From positions 1 to 58,897 of the forward strand of contig NZ_FNPL01000019.1 of the NCBI RefSeq assembly GCF_900107305.1: 58,897 nucleotides of DNA. Direction: 5' to 3'. This stretch comes from Thermoactinomyces sp. DSM 45892 (lineage in GTDB: Bacteria > Bacillota > Bacilli > Thermoactinomycetales > Thermoactinomycetaceae). Of this stretch, positions 1-8,103 are shown one piece after another. The notes below the pieces were generated by a model, which worked only from the letters and a program-made list of their open reading frames with translations, ran no database searches and was not told the DNA's origin. How positions within the stretch are numbered: the first letter of the stretch is position 1; each line of letters opens with the position of its first letter. Position numbers and translations under genes: made by a program.

Positions 1-195
1 AACTAAATGCCTTTCGGCTAACGCCGAACCGAAATTCACCACCCACTTAACTAACGTTTGAAGTGGGTGTACTCTTTCAGAAGAGGGATAGAAATAAGGA
101 TTTATGCCAACCCATCTGGGTGTCTGGGAAGTAACTTGTAAAACCGTGATGACTCTTGACTTCCTTTGTCATCAAGGAGGATTCCTATTTTTCAA
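1..195 (+). mobile_element. Candidate right end of an IS200/IS605-type (TnpB) element
   Basis: No complete gene lies here. From base 2 a frame stays open and stops at 59-61, which could be a TnpB tail, but I do not recognise the residues. The segment is packed with perfect hairpins: 13-18 with 23-28 (TTCGGC/GCCGAA), 40-48 with 61-69 (CACCCACTT/AAGTGGGTG), 110-114 with 117-121, and 147-153 with 168-174 (TGATGAC/GTCATCA). It closes on TTCAA at 191-195, the usual right-end tetranucleotide context of IS605 elements. TnpB right ends encode the structured omega RNA, which this arrangement resembles. The call is inference from structure; a structured leader of the next gene is the alternative. Confidence 0.35.
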
Positions 196-238
196 AGAGA
201 AATGATACCTAACAATAAAAATGTTAGGAGGATCTTCA

Positions 239-880
239 TTGATCAATCAAAAGGAATTCCTCACTACTCGAGAAGTTTCAGAACACCTCCAAGTCCATGC
301 GAGGACGATTCGTAAGTGGATTGATGTATTTGAAGACTATATTGGCCCCGATCTAAATGAGCGTGGGCACTATATCTTATCTGAAGATAGTTTAGAACGA
401 TTAATCGACATTAAAGAGCGGCTCGCGGTGCCGAATCAATCGATGAAGCAGGTTCGCGAGGATCTTAAATTTGAAGGGAAGTTAGCGATGCCTGCACCTG
501 CAGTCTCTGTTTCACAAGAGGATGTCACTTTTTTGTCAACCGTTACACAAGAGAAGACCATGCAAAAGGTCATGTCGAGCATGAATCAGATGGGAGATTT
601 AATGGAAGAGTTATTTGAGCGAATGGATCGTATGGAAGACCATATGTATACCATATTTGAGACATTTGAAGATATGGAACACAAGTTAGTCTCGCTCAAC
701 TTAGATCGTGTTTCGGGGAACGATGTTCATCAGATGTTTGATGAGATCCGGAAAAAGCAAGATCAACTAAAACTCGAACTACGAAATGTTCATTTTACAC
801 AGAAATTATCTGCCGCAGCTAGCGAACAACCGGTGGTTCCAAAGAGGCAGAAGAAAGGCAAATTTCTCTTTTTCTTCTAA
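239..880 (+). CDS. racA: RacA-like MerR-HTH chromosome-anchoring protein
   Basis: The start is TTG at 239, because AGGAGG lies at 226-231, inside the only longer reading from ATG 221. The protein is 213 residues. An N-terminal MerR-type helix-turn-helix (about residues 8-60, with a TTREVSEHL... segment followed by RTIRKWIDVF) is followed by a long charged region with heptad-like M/E/L spacing (residues 100-195) that should form a coiled coil, and a basic tail. RacA in Bacillus has this architecture and length and anchors the chromosome origin to the pole during sporulation. The family call rests on architecture and the HTH; a general MerR-HTH coiled-coil protein is the alternative. Confidence 0.6.
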   Translation: MINQKEFLTTREVSEHLQVHARTIRKWIDVFEDYIGPDLNERGHYILSEDSLERLIDIKERLAVPNQSMKQVREDLKFEGKLAMPAPAVSVSQEDVTFLSTVTQEKTMQKVMSSMNQMGDLMEELFERMDRMEDHMYTIFETFEDMEHKLVSLNLDRVSGNDVHQMFDEIRKKQDQLKLELRNVHFTQKLSAAASEQPVVPKRQKKGKFLFFF

Positions 881-883
881 AGC

Positions 884-911
884 TTGCAAACTTCAATTCC
901 TACGGTATAAT
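884..911 (+). promoter_or_regulatory. Sigma-A type promoter for the DUF3055 gene
   Basis: A TTGCAA -35 at 884-889, 16 bp spacer and a perfect TATAAT -10 at 906-911 lie just after the racA-like stop. Transcription would begin near 918, which rules out the ATG at 910 as a start and supports ATG 946. Confidence 0.65.
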
Positions 912-945
912 GGGGCAGAATCCACACAGTGAAGGAGATAGCACC

Positions 946-1218
946 ATGATGTTGGATGACTTCATGCACCTATACGATGATACGGTACAAACAAATACTC
1001 GTTTTGTCGGATTCATGGGTGAAACTGTCCGATTTGATCTCGTCATCATGAGAACAGATCGATTTTATGGAAAAATGGTCGTGATGGATATTCAATCCAG
1101 TAAATTTGCCATTATCGGAAAAGATGATTTAGAAGAAGAAGGTTATCTTGAGTTTGCATTTGGTATTAGTAGAGAGGCCGCGGAGGAATTAAAGTTCTTC
1201 TTGGAACAAACTTTTTAG
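946..1218 (+). CDS. DUF3055 (SAV0927 family) conserved protein
   Basis: The protein is 90 residues from ATG 946, preceded by GAAGGAG at 931-937. The pattern LYDDTVQTNTRFVGFMG near the N-terminus and the KDDLEEEGYLEFAFG segment near residues 65-80 are what I know from the DUF3055 family of Bacillales. The protein is acidic, soluble, without signal peptide or membrane segment. The family has no established function. It is a single-gene unit with its own promoter upstream and a terminator at 1230-1262, and faces the lipA-yutD operon tail. Confidence 0.8.
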   Translation: MMLDDFMHLYDDTVQTNTRFVGFMGETVRFDLVIMRTDRFYGKMVVMDIQSSKFAIIGKDDLEEEGYLEFAFGISREAAEELKFFLEQTF

Positions 1219-1229
1219 ATAAAGCAATG

Positions 1230-1262
1230 ATCCGTACGTAGATAGCGTATGGATTTTATTTT
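1230..1262 (+). terminator. Terminator after DUF3055 gene
   Basis: ATCCGTACG (1230-1238) pairs with CGTATGGAT (1246-1254), with one G-U pair, followed by TTTATTTTT on the plus strand. Confidence 0.7.
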
Positions 1263-1270
1263 TGTAAACA

Positions 1271-1305
1271 GAGAAAAACCCTCCCGAATGGAAAGGGTTC
1301 TCTTC
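1271..1305 (-). terminator. Terminator of the lipA-yutD operon
   Basis: AACCCT (1277-1282) and AGGGTT (1294-1299) form a short stem which on the minus strand is followed by a T-rich run, directly downstream of the yutD-like stop codon. Confidence 0.6.
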
Positions 1306-1316
1306 GTCTTTTCTAT

Positions 1317-1637
1317 TTACACCATAGTATCAGTTATGTTCAATTTTGCATCGTCTTGTGTAAATTTTTTTTGCAGAATAAAGTAAGAACAGCCAAAGTT
1401 ACAGTATTCATTTAAATACTCTTCGAGGTAACTAATGCTTGTATCTGCTGTTGCTCGGATATGATCTTCGTGAAAAAATCCCTTTAAACGCAGTTGACCA
1501 TATCCCCAATCCCCTACAATAAAATCATATTTACTTAAGATCTCGCTATAACGTTTTTTAAATACCTCTGGATTCCAACCTTCCCTATAGTCCATGACTA
1601 CTTCAAAGGTAGATCCTTGAATTTCCACGATTTCCAT
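1317..1637 (-). CDS. yutD: YutD-like (DUF1027) conserved protein
   Basis: The 106-residue protein carries the YutD hallmark segments: YDFIVGDWGYGQLRLKGF at about residues 37-54 and YLNEYCNFGCSYFILQKK near residues 75-92. YutD is a small Bacillales protein of unknown molecular function that sits next to lipA in Bacillus. Here it follows lipA on the same strand after 48 nt and precedes a terminator, so the two are probably cotranscribed. Two cysteines in the CNFGCSYF motif could bind metal or form a disulfide; that is speculation. Confidence 0.85.
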   Translation of the reverse strand: MEIVEIQGSTFEVVMDYREGWNPEVFKKRYSEILSKYDFIVGDWGYGQLRLKGFFHEDHIRATADTSISYLEEYLNEYCNFGCSYFILQKKFTQDDAKLNITDTMV

Positions 1638-1685
1638 AGAGATCCATCAACCTCAATCTTTTTTTCTGGGTCACCCCAAATATCC

Positions 1686-2591
1686 TTATTGAGCTAGGCG
1701 TTCTTCCGTCGTTTTTTGATGTCCCTTCACTTGCTCGTGAGCATGGTAGGAACTACGTACCAGTGGACCCGATTCCACGTGTGAAAAGCCAAGCCCCATG
1801 CCGTACTCTTTCCACTCTGCAAATTCTTCAGGTGTATAGTACTTCTCAATTTTGATATGTTTTTTTGTAGGCTGTAAATATTGACCGATTGTCAAAATGT
1901 TTACATCGTGATTACGTAAATCATGCATGGTTTCTTTTACTTCTTCGTACGTCTCGCCCACACCTACCATGATGCTGGATTTCGTTGGGATATCCGGTTG
2001 CATTTCTTTGGCACGCTTTAGCAGTTCGAGCGTCCGGTCATATTTTGCCTTGGATCGTACGCGATCAGAACGTCTACGAACGGTCTCAATGTTATGGTTG
2101 AGAATATCAGGCCTCGCATCCATCACTACTCGCAGGGCATCCCAATTCCCCATAAAATCAGGAATCAACACTTCTACACTTGTGAGTGGATTTTTAGCAC
2201 GGACCGCTTTAATCGTAGCAGCAAAGATCCCTGCACCGCCATCCTTGAGATCGTCTCGTGCTACCGATGTGATGACAGCATGGCGTACTCTCATCTGCTG
2301 AACAGCTTCTGCTACACGTTCTGGTTCTGCTAAGTCTAATTCCGTAGGGAGTCCTGTTTTCACTGCACAAAAACGGCATGCACGTGTACAGATATCACCC
2401 AAAATCATGAAAGTAGCCGTACCGTTGGCCCAGCACTCATAGATATTTGGACAGCGCGCTTCCTCACATACAGTATGGAGTGTCTTACTACGCATCATTC
2501 GCTTTAATTCTTGATAGTTCTCACCTGTACTTAATTTTACTTTTAACCACTCGGGCTTACGCTCTTTCCCATCCATACGTTCCGTCGTCAC
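1686..2591 (-). CDS. lipA: Lipoyl synthase
   Basis: LipA is a radical SAM enzyme that inserts two sulfur atoms into octanoyl groups attached to lipoyl domains. The 301-residue protein has both iron-sulfur sites: the auxiliary cluster cysteines C42, C47 and C53 (CX4CX5C) and the radical SAM cluster cysteines C68, C72 and C75 (CX3CX2C). The C-terminal RSSYHAHE motif supplies the conserved arginine-serine ligand. The start is GTG at 2591, with AGGAGG about 8 nt upstream. Length and motifs match the family fully. It is cotranscribed with yutD and divergent from lytH, as in the Bacillus yut/yun region. Confidence 0.97.
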   Translation of the reverse strand: MTTERMDGKERKPEWLKVKLSTGENYQELKRMMRSKTLHTVCEEARCPNIYECWANGTATFMILGDICTRACRFCAVKTGLPTELDLAEPERVAEAVQQMRVRHAVITSVARDDLKDGGAGIFAATIKAVRAKNPLTSVEVLIPDFMGNWDALRVVMDARPDILNHNIETVRRRSDRVRSKAKYDRTLELLKRAKEMQPDIPTKSSIMVGVGETYEEVKETMHDLRNHDVNILTIGQYLQPTKKHIKIEKYYTPEEFAEWKEYGMGLGFSHVESGPLVRSSYHAHEQVKGHQKTTEERLAQ

Positions 2592-2803
2592 CGACTACTC
2601 CTCCTCTATATCAACAGATGCAAAAAAATTCGTTTGGAGATGAAACTTTTCTTATCTCCCTATCTTACCACATTTGCCTTCAAAAAATAGAACCTGCCAA
2701 AAGAGGAATGCTTCATTCATGAAAACAACAAGGGACATGTTTAATTTCAGCAAAAAATGACAGACTAACAAACAGACTAATGGCTTAGAAATGGGGTGGT
2801 AGA

Positions 2804-3832
2804 GTGAAGGAAATGACCATAAACAAGAAGGTTGGCTCTCTATGTATTTGGTTCATCATTTTCTCTCTTCTTATTTATCCAATCGAAGGGTTTGCCTATA
2901 ATCCCGAACCTGAATATGAAAAAAAAATCGCTCTCTTTCGTTCTGTAGAATCTCTAACCGGACTGCCTTGGGAGTATTTAGCTGCTATGGATCAATATGA
3001 GCAGAATATCCAAAAGAAAGATACCCAGCCCTTACCCAACCGGATTACTTCTATCCAGATTCTCGATTCCAAATGGTCCGGCTTATCGAATCCAGACTTA
3101 CATAGCACAAACTCTACTAGCATTCACTTCTTTCAGGGGATGGGGCGCGATGGGAATGGGGATGGGATCGTCGATCCAGAAAACGATCAAGATGTACTCT
3201 ATTCTGTGGCTCTCTTTCTGAGTAGCTCGGGAAATAGTGAGGATCAAATTCGTGAGCAACTTTGGAAGTATTATCAGCAACCTAGCACGGTTGACGTCAT
3301 TACCCATATCGCACGCCTCTATCAAAAACATCAAACCCTTCAATTAGATACAAACTCATTTCCCATCCCGCTCCAATACAACTATACATACCGGGGAACG
3401 TGGGGTGCTAATCGGGGATGGGGAGGCCGTCGCATCCATGAAGGAACTGATATATTCGCCGGATATGGAACACCCGTTCTCAGTACATGCTACGGATATG
3501 TAGAGCTAGTCGGATGGAATGTGTTTGGAGGTTGGCGAATCGGCATTCGAGATGCAAAAAATCGATACCACTACTTTGCCCATCTGAAAGGATTTCGGAA
3601 AGGGTTGAAAAAAGGAGATCTTGTCACCCCGGGGGAAATCCTAGGAGCCGTAGGATCTTCTGGTTATGGCCCGCCCGGTACCTCTGGAAAATTTCCGCCT
3701 CATCTTCATTACGGAGTTTATAAGTTTAACGGAAGCCGTAATTACTCGTTTGACCCTTTTCCTCTTCTAAAAAAATGGGAGAAAGAGGCACGAATCAAGA
3801 AAAAGTCCACTCATAAAAAGAAAAAGCATTAG
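2804..3832 (+). CDS. lytH: LytH-like M23 sporulation endopeptidase
   Basis: Bacillus LytH (YunA) is a sporulation-specific L-Ala-D-Glu endopeptidase that trims spore cortex precursors. The 342-residue protein has an N-terminal hydrophobic segment (residues 12-30, signal anchor or signal peptide), a middle region with a GLPWEYLAAM segment (53-62), and an M23 LytM domain at about 195-330. Zinc ligands visible are H212 and D216 (HEGTD) and H300/H302 (HLHYG). The basic Lys-rich tail is unusual. The start may be GTG 2804 or ATG 2813 in the same frame. Position next to lipA and yutD matches Bacillus gene order. Confidence 0.85.
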   Translation: MKEMTINKKVGSLCIWFIIFSLLIYPIEGFAYNPEPEYEKKIALFRSVESLTGLPWEYLAAMDQYEQNIQKKDTQPLPNRITSIQILDSKWSGLSNPDLHSTNSTSIHFFQGMGRDGNGDGIVDPENDQDVLYSVALFLSSSGNSEDQIREQLWKYYQQPSTVDVITHIARLYQKHQTLQLDTNSFPIPLQYNYTYRGTWGANRGWGGRRIHEGTDIFAGYGTPVLSTCYGYVELVGWNVFGGWRIGIRDAKNRYHYFAHLKGFRKGLKKGDLVTPGEILGAVGSSGYGPPGTSGKFPPHLHYGVYKFNGSRNYSFDPFPLLKKWEKEARIKKKSTHKKKKH

Positions 3833-3841
3833 AAATCAAAC

Positions 3842-3890
3842 GGAGCCCTTCCTTGTTAGTCGATCTAACTAAGGAAGGGCTCCGCACGTT
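3842..3890. terminator. Strong bidirectional terminator
   Basis: GGAGCCCTTCCTT (3842-3854) pairs perfectly with AAGGAAGGGCTCC (3871-3883), with extra GTTAG/CTAAC pairing in the loop and a T-rich stretch after it. It separates the converging lytH and glutaredoxin genes. Confidence 0.85.
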
Positions 3891-4124
3891 TTAATATCTT
3901 CGCCCAAGCATCGATAAGATTGCATCAGGCTGCAAACCTGGAATTGCTTTTCCATTAATAACTGTAACAGGTACTCCAAGGAATCCTAACCTTTTCACTT
4001 CATCAATATATTTAGGGTTCTTACTCAAGTCACGAACCACAAAGTCGATCTGATAGTCACGCAAGAAACGTTTTAACACATTGCACTCTGGACAATGTGG
4101 CTTCGAATATACGATTATACTCAT
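3891..4124 (-). CDS. Glutaredoxin/NrdH-like thioredoxin-fold protein
   Basis: The 77-residue protein has a single thioredoxin fold with the redox motif C11-P-E-C14 near the N-terminus, a GFLGVPVTVINGK cis-proline segment (VP) around residue 50, and a GLQPDAI glutathione/substrate loop. It would exchange thiol-disulfide states on small proteins in the cytoplasm. AAAAGGAG lies about 9 nt before the ATG. It stands alone between terminators and is divergent from the UbiD gene. Whether it reduces ribonucleotide reductase (NrdH role) or works as a general glutaredoxin cannot be told from sequence. Confidence 0.85.
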   Translation of the reverse strand: MSIIVYSKPHCPECNVLKRFLRDYQIDFVVRDLSKNPKYIDEVKRLGFLGVPVTVINGKAIPGLQPDAILSMLGRRY

Positions 4125-4207
4125 ATAAGAAACTCCTTTTCTCTCTTATGCTAATACTATATCATAGGTACTACATAGAAAAATCATGACAATCAGGAGA
4201 GATTCCA

Positions 4208-5971
4208 TTGCATAAAAATCTACGTTCCTTTTTGGATCAACTTCGTCAGGAGAGAGATCTTGTAGAGATTACAGCACCTGTCGATCCAAAACTTGAGCTT
4301 GCCGAAATCCATAGACGAGTCATTGATGAAGAAGGACCTGCCTTATTATTTACGAATGTAAAAGGTAGTCAATTCCCTGTCGTCACCAACCTTTTTGGTA
4401 CCATCCGTAGGGTTCATTTAGCATTTGGAACTCGCCCAGAGGAATTAATGAAAAAAGTGGTGGAACTTACCCATACGATGCTTCCCCCCACTCCATCAGC
4501 CCTTTGGAAAGAGCGAAAAGTCCTTCAAGACTTACTAAAAGTCGGATTGAAAACCGTTTCCGAAAGTCAAGCCCCTGCTCTTGCTGCTAAGCAAATGCAG
4601 GTAAATCTAAACGAACTACCTGTCCTTACCTCTTGGCAAGAAGACGGGGGTCCTTTTTTTACTTTACCTCTCGTGTACACCGAGCATCCTGAGACGGGGC
4701 AACATAATCTAGGGATGTATCGGATGCAAGTGTATGATGCATGTACTACTGGGATGCACTGGCAAATCCATAAAGGGGGTGGGTTCCATCACTTCGAAGC
4801 TGAAAAAAGGGACCAGGATCTACCCGTTCGCATGTTCCTAGGTGGTCCTCCAGCATTAATCGCCTCTGCCATCGCACCCGTTCCTGAATTTTTACCTGAA
4901 TTACTTCTTACTTCATTAATTGTAGGTGAAAAATTACCGGTTGTTCGTCCTGCAGATGGGGGCTATCCGATTATTGCGGAAGCTGAATTCGTACTCTCAG
5001 GATTAGTTACAGCTCATGAACGTCGATTAGAAGGGCCCTTTGGGGATCATTATGGATACTACTCATTAGCGCATGACTTCCCAGTCTTCCGCATAAAATC
5101 CGTTCATCATCGTACCGATGCTATTTATCCAGCTACTATTGTTGGGAAGCCGAAACAAGAAGATTATTATTTAGGAGACTTCCTCCAACGCCTTCTCTCT
5201 CCTGCATTCCCGATGGCCATGCCAGGTGTGCGGGATCTGTGGACATATGCAGAGACAGGCTTCCATCCATTAGCAGCTGCTGTGGTGCGAGAAAGCTATA
5301 AGCGAGAAGCTCTAGCAAATGCATTCCGCATCTTGGGCGAAGGACAGTTAACACTGACAAAATTCCTGATTGTCACGGATCAATCCGTAGATCTAGGCAA
5401 CTTCTCTTCATTATTTGAAGCTGTAATGGAGCGTTTTGACCCACGAACTGATTTGTTCATCTTTAATCATACTTCGATGGATACATTAGACTATACGGGT
5501 CGTCGTCTTAATCATGGTAGTAAAGCAGTCTTAGTTGGAACCGGAGATCCTGTTAGAAGTCTGCCATCTGAGTATCACGGACCTGATATGAACGGAGTCC
5601 ATGATATAGCTGTCTACTGCCGGGGAGCGCTCGTACTCCAAACAGATGCTTATGAGGTAAATCCAGACCTCCCTAACATCCTGCTAAAACACTACGGAGA
5701 ACAGTTACAGGATTGGTGTTTCCTTTTCCTTGTAGACGACATAAAGGCGGCATCCGATCAAACTTCCTTCTTGTGGACAGCATTTACTCGATTTGATCCA
5801 GCATATGATATTTATGCCAAAGCGGAACTTGTCCGACACCATTCGAGCTATCAATGTCCGATTATCATTGATGCGCGAATGAAGCCCGGGTATCCGGATG
5901 AACTAGAGACACTACCGGAAATCAAAGAATTAGTTGATACACGTTGGAAAGAGTATTTCCCTTCTAGATAG
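4208..5971 (+). CDS. UbiD-family prenylated-FMN decarboxylase
   Basis: UbiD enzymes decarboxylate aromatic or alpha,beta-unsaturated acids with prenylated FMN made by UbiX. The protein is 587 residues, longer than the roughly 490 of E. coli UbiD and closer to the long forms tied to menaquinone biosynthesis. Family landmarks are the N-terminal EITAPVDP segment, a central NLGMYRMQ segment, the metal/FMN-binding HERRLEGPFGDHYGYY segment near residue 272 that contains the paired glutamates, and a C-terminal D-A-R segment. The start is TTG 4208, with AGGAGA 7 nt upstream. It is a single-gene unit; no UbiX is in the window, so the substrate is unknown. Confidence 0.85.
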   Translation: MHKNLRSFLDQLRQERDLVEITAPVDPKLELAEIHRRVIDEEGPALLFTNVKGSQFPVVTNLFGTIRRVHLAFGTRPEELMKKVVELTHTMLPPTPSALWKERKVLQDLLKVGLKTVSESQAPALAAKQMQVNLNELPVLTSWQEDGGPFFTLPLVYTEHPETGQHNLGMYRMQVYDACTTGMHWQIHKGGGFHHFEAEKRDQDLPVRMFLGGPPALIASAIAPVPEFLPELLLTSLIVGEKLPVVRPADGGYPIIAEAEFVLSGLVTAHERRLEGPFGDHYGYYSLAHDFPVFRIKSVHHRTDAIYPATIVGKPKQEDYYLGDFLQRLLSPAFPMAMPGVRDLWTYAETGFHPLAAAVVRESYKREALANAFRILGEGQLTLTKFLIVTDQSVDLGNFSSLFEAVMERFDPRTDLFIFNHTSMDTLDYTGRRLNHGSKAVLVGTGDPVRSLPSEYHGPDMNGVHDIAVYCRGALVLQTDAYEVNPDLPNILLKHYGEQLQDWCFLFLVDDIKAASDQTSFLWTAFTRFDPAYDIYAKAELVRHHSSYQCPIIIDARMKPGYPDELETLPEIKELVDTRWKEYFPSR

Positions 5972-5982
5972 TACTTTAAGAA

Positions 5983-6022
5983 AATGAGCATCGATTACAT
6001 AAATCAATGCTCATTCTTTTTT
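5983..6022 (+). terminator. Terminator of the ubiD-like gene
   Basis: AATGAGCAT (5983-5991) pairs with ATGCTCATT (6007-6015), followed by a run of eight T. It overlaps the last codons of the converging yunB. Confidence 0.8.
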
Positions 6023-6726
6023 TCGATAGGCGGTAGAGCAGGCTGGTTTCCAGTATGCTTGCCGTCTTCAGAGTTATAGTAGTAGCTTGGCACTTCACCG
6101 ACTACCATGGTTTGTGCAATGGGATAGGAGGTGGTAAATTGGATCATTTCTTTATTAAATGGAACAATGATACCTAATTCGGTTTGCACTACCAGATTTA
6201 CAGTAATGAGAACCATATTAATCCCTTGTGCTTGGAGTTTTGGCTCTAGGCTAATTTTTGCAGATCCTTCCTGCCACATTCGCACAGGAATATCGGGTCC
6301 AAAATCGGCAAACATGGTAGATTGCATCACTTGACCTAAGGATATTTCAATCGGTTTATCCTTCAGGTGCGCCATCGATTTTTCAATCTCCTTCGCACTG
6401 TTTGTATATATTTTTGCTTGGGTGAGTGGTTCTAATTGAACCGAAACAATCCTGCCGTCCTCTGCTTTTTGAACCTGTATGAGCTGATTTAACTCTTCCC
6501 CCATACGAACTTGCTGTTCAATCCCTTTCGTAATCGCAGCTTGAGCTTCCTTCTTCACTTCTGTAACGGCAATGTGCATAAGGACAGGATCAATATTTTG
6601 CTCCACCGTCCATAAGATCGGAATGAAGATGAGTAGCACGATGATCACAATGGAAATCCATCTATTTCGTGCAAAATGAGACGAAATATTCCAAGACTTG
6701 CGCATCGGACGTTTACGAGGCATCAT
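6004..6726 (-). CDS. yunB: Sporulation protein YunB
   Basis: The 240-residue protein has a basic N-terminus, one membrane segment (about 22-42) and an external domain, matching YunB, a mother-cell sporulation protein of Bacillus. Recognised parts are the VDPVLMHIA-like segment after the membrane span (here NIDPVLMHIAVTEVK) and the C-terminal ELGIIVPF...TTSYPIAQTMVVGEVPSYY stretch near 185-220. Two ATG codons at 6726 and 6723 follow GGTGG; the second is better spaced. In Bacillus yunB lies between lytH and yunC; here yunC is 28 kb away. Confidence 0.85.
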   Translation of the reverse strand: MMPRKRPMRKSWNISSHFARNRWISIVIIVLLIFIPILWTVEQNIDPVLMHIAVTEVKKEAQAAITKGIEQQVRMGEELNQLIQVQKAEDGRIVSVQLEPLTQAKIYTNSAKEIEKSMAHLKDKPIEISLGQVMQSTMFADFGPDIPVRMWQEGSAKISLEPKLQAQGINMVLITVNLVVQTELGIIVPFNKEMIQFTTSYPIAQTMVVGEVPSYYYNSEDGKHTGNQPALPPIEKKNEH

Positions 6727-6830
6727 CCTTCCACCTCTCTAACTACTTATATACATAATAAAATTGGATAATTATATATAGTACCAAGACGTTCATTCTA
6801 GTACTGATTGAAAAATAGGTTTTTTCTGTC

Positions 6831-6886
6831 GAAGAATAGAAGGGTAGGCGTCTAACTCATAGTAGCCGCCTACCCTTCTATTCTTC
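6831..6886. terminator. Long inverted repeat, probable bidirectional terminator
   Basis: A perfect 20-bp inverted repeat (6831-6850 with 6867-6886) surrounds a 16-nt loop, just after the acetyltransferase stop codon and upstream of yunB. A T-run follows on the plus side only weakly, so its exact efficiency is uncertain. Confidence 0.65.
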
Positions 6887-7463
6887 ATCTATTGGATCCT
6901 ATCCATTCCTCTCTCAATACCCCCATCTTTACAGAATCAAAGTACTTTCCTTCTACTATTCGGGCATTGCGAATTCGTCCCTCTTCCACCATTCCGACCT
7001 TTTTTGCTAATCCAATCATTCTTTCATTTCCAGACCATGTAGAGATGCCTACACGCACGATATCCATATTTTCAAATAAGTAATTTGTCCACATCTGAAA
7101 AGCCTCTGTACCATAACCACCAGACCAATAGTCTGAATCAAATATGACGATCCCGTTATTCAACCAATTTGTATTTTGATCTACCCAGTACCAACCTACT
7201 GTTCCGATAAGCTTATTACCTACTATAATAGCTAACTTTGATCTGACTTGATCCGTTTTTGCGGTATCTAAATGGAGTCGATACTCTTCTTCTATAAATT
7301 TTTCTATTGATTTTTCTTCTATAGGATAATAAGGAGCATTCCATTTAAGATGTTCCCGATCATCAGCTACATATCGCCAATAATATATTTTTTCTACATC
7401 CTCTATTTTGATATCTCTCAGGGTAACTTTATTTCCTCGTAATATAACCTCATTCTCAGACAC
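6885..7463 (-). CDS. GNAT acetyltransferase, RimJ/RimL type
   Basis: The 192-residue protein has a GNAT fold: an N-terminal LRDIKIEDVEKIYYWR segment, a central GTVGWYW strand, and the acetyl-CoA binding region near residues 110-125 (YWSGGYGTEAF), followed by NERMIGLAKKVGMVEEGRIR. That layout is typical of the RimJ/RimL-like branch, which acetylates N-terminal or side-chain amines. The substrate cannot be read from sequence. It is monocistronic, with AAGGTGAT upstream and a strong inverted repeat downstream. Confidence 0.85.
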   Translation of the reverse strand: MSENEVILRGNKVTLRDIKIEDVEKIYYWRYVADDREHLKWNAPYYPIEEKSIEKFIEEEYRLHLDTAKTDQVRSKLAIIVGNKLIGTVGWYWVDQNTNWLNNGIVIFDSDYWSGGYGTEAFQMWTNYLFENMDIVRVGISTWSGNERMIGLAKKVGMVEEGRIRNARIVEGKYFDSVKMGVLREEWIGSNR

Positions 7464-7524
7464 TTTATCACCTTATTTCATTATTTAGGGGACCTATCAT
7501 CGGCCCCCTATTACTTATTTTATA

Positions 7525-8103
7525 TCAAGACGGCTCCTGATCCCAACGAGAAAACAGGCCACCAGTATATTCCATTTCTTCTTCGTTTACATTCAGACTT
7601 ACTTGTTTTAATGCTTGCTCCTCCATCGGAATACGTAGCAAGACGAGGACTAATATATTAACAAATGTCATCACGATACAAGTTACATAGGCCCCGAAGA
7701 GAAGAGGGAACACTAAAAACTCAGCCACCACCGCTACATAGTTAGGATGCCTCATATATCGATAAGGCCCTTTTCGTTCAATAGGTGTATTAGGCATCAC
7801 CCAGATCCTTGTATTCCAAAATCGCCCCAAAGAACGAATGGACCAGTACCGTAAAGCTTGAACGCCTACAAATAGGGTAAACGGAATCCACCACCAAGTA
7901 GGCGAAGTCGCATGGTATAAAAACATTTCAACGAGGATCCCTAGGAAAAACAGTACATGAACTCCTACTAGAATAGGGTAATGCTCTCTCCCTACTTCTT
8001 GTCCACCTCGTCTCCTCATCCATTCTCCATTTTGTTTGGCAACCCCAACTTCCCAGATCCTTTGCAACACAACCATCGACCAGAGGATCAGTGTCCATTT
8101 CAT
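7525..8103 (-). CDS. Isoprenylcysteine methyltransferase-like protein (BpsB/YpbQ type)
   Basis: The protein is 192 residues from ATG 8103; GGAGG lies 10 nt before this start and inside the longer reading from 8121. It has several hydrophobic segments (about 5-20, 45-60, 70-90, 130-160) and the ICMT signature RHPNYVAVV near residue 125. In Bacillus, BpsB methylates alkylpyrones produced by the partner polyketide synthase BpsA. Here the ATG overlaps the synthase stop codon (ATGA), so translation is probably coupled, and the same chemistry is the best inference. Confidence 0.8.
   Translation of the reverse strand: MKWTLILWSMVVLQRIWEVGVAKQNGEWMRRRGGQEVGREHYPILVGVHVLFFLGILVEMFLYHATSPTWWWIPFTLFVGVQALRYWSIRSLGRFWNTRIWVMPNTPIERKGPYRYMRHPNYVAVVAEFLVFPLLFGAYVTCIVMTFVNILVLVLLRIPMEEQALKQVSLNVNEEEMEYTGGLFSRWDQEPS

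Noticed and set aside
1927-2301. Plus-strand open frame across lipA
   Set aside because: Antisense shadow of a well-supported gene, without a ribosome site.
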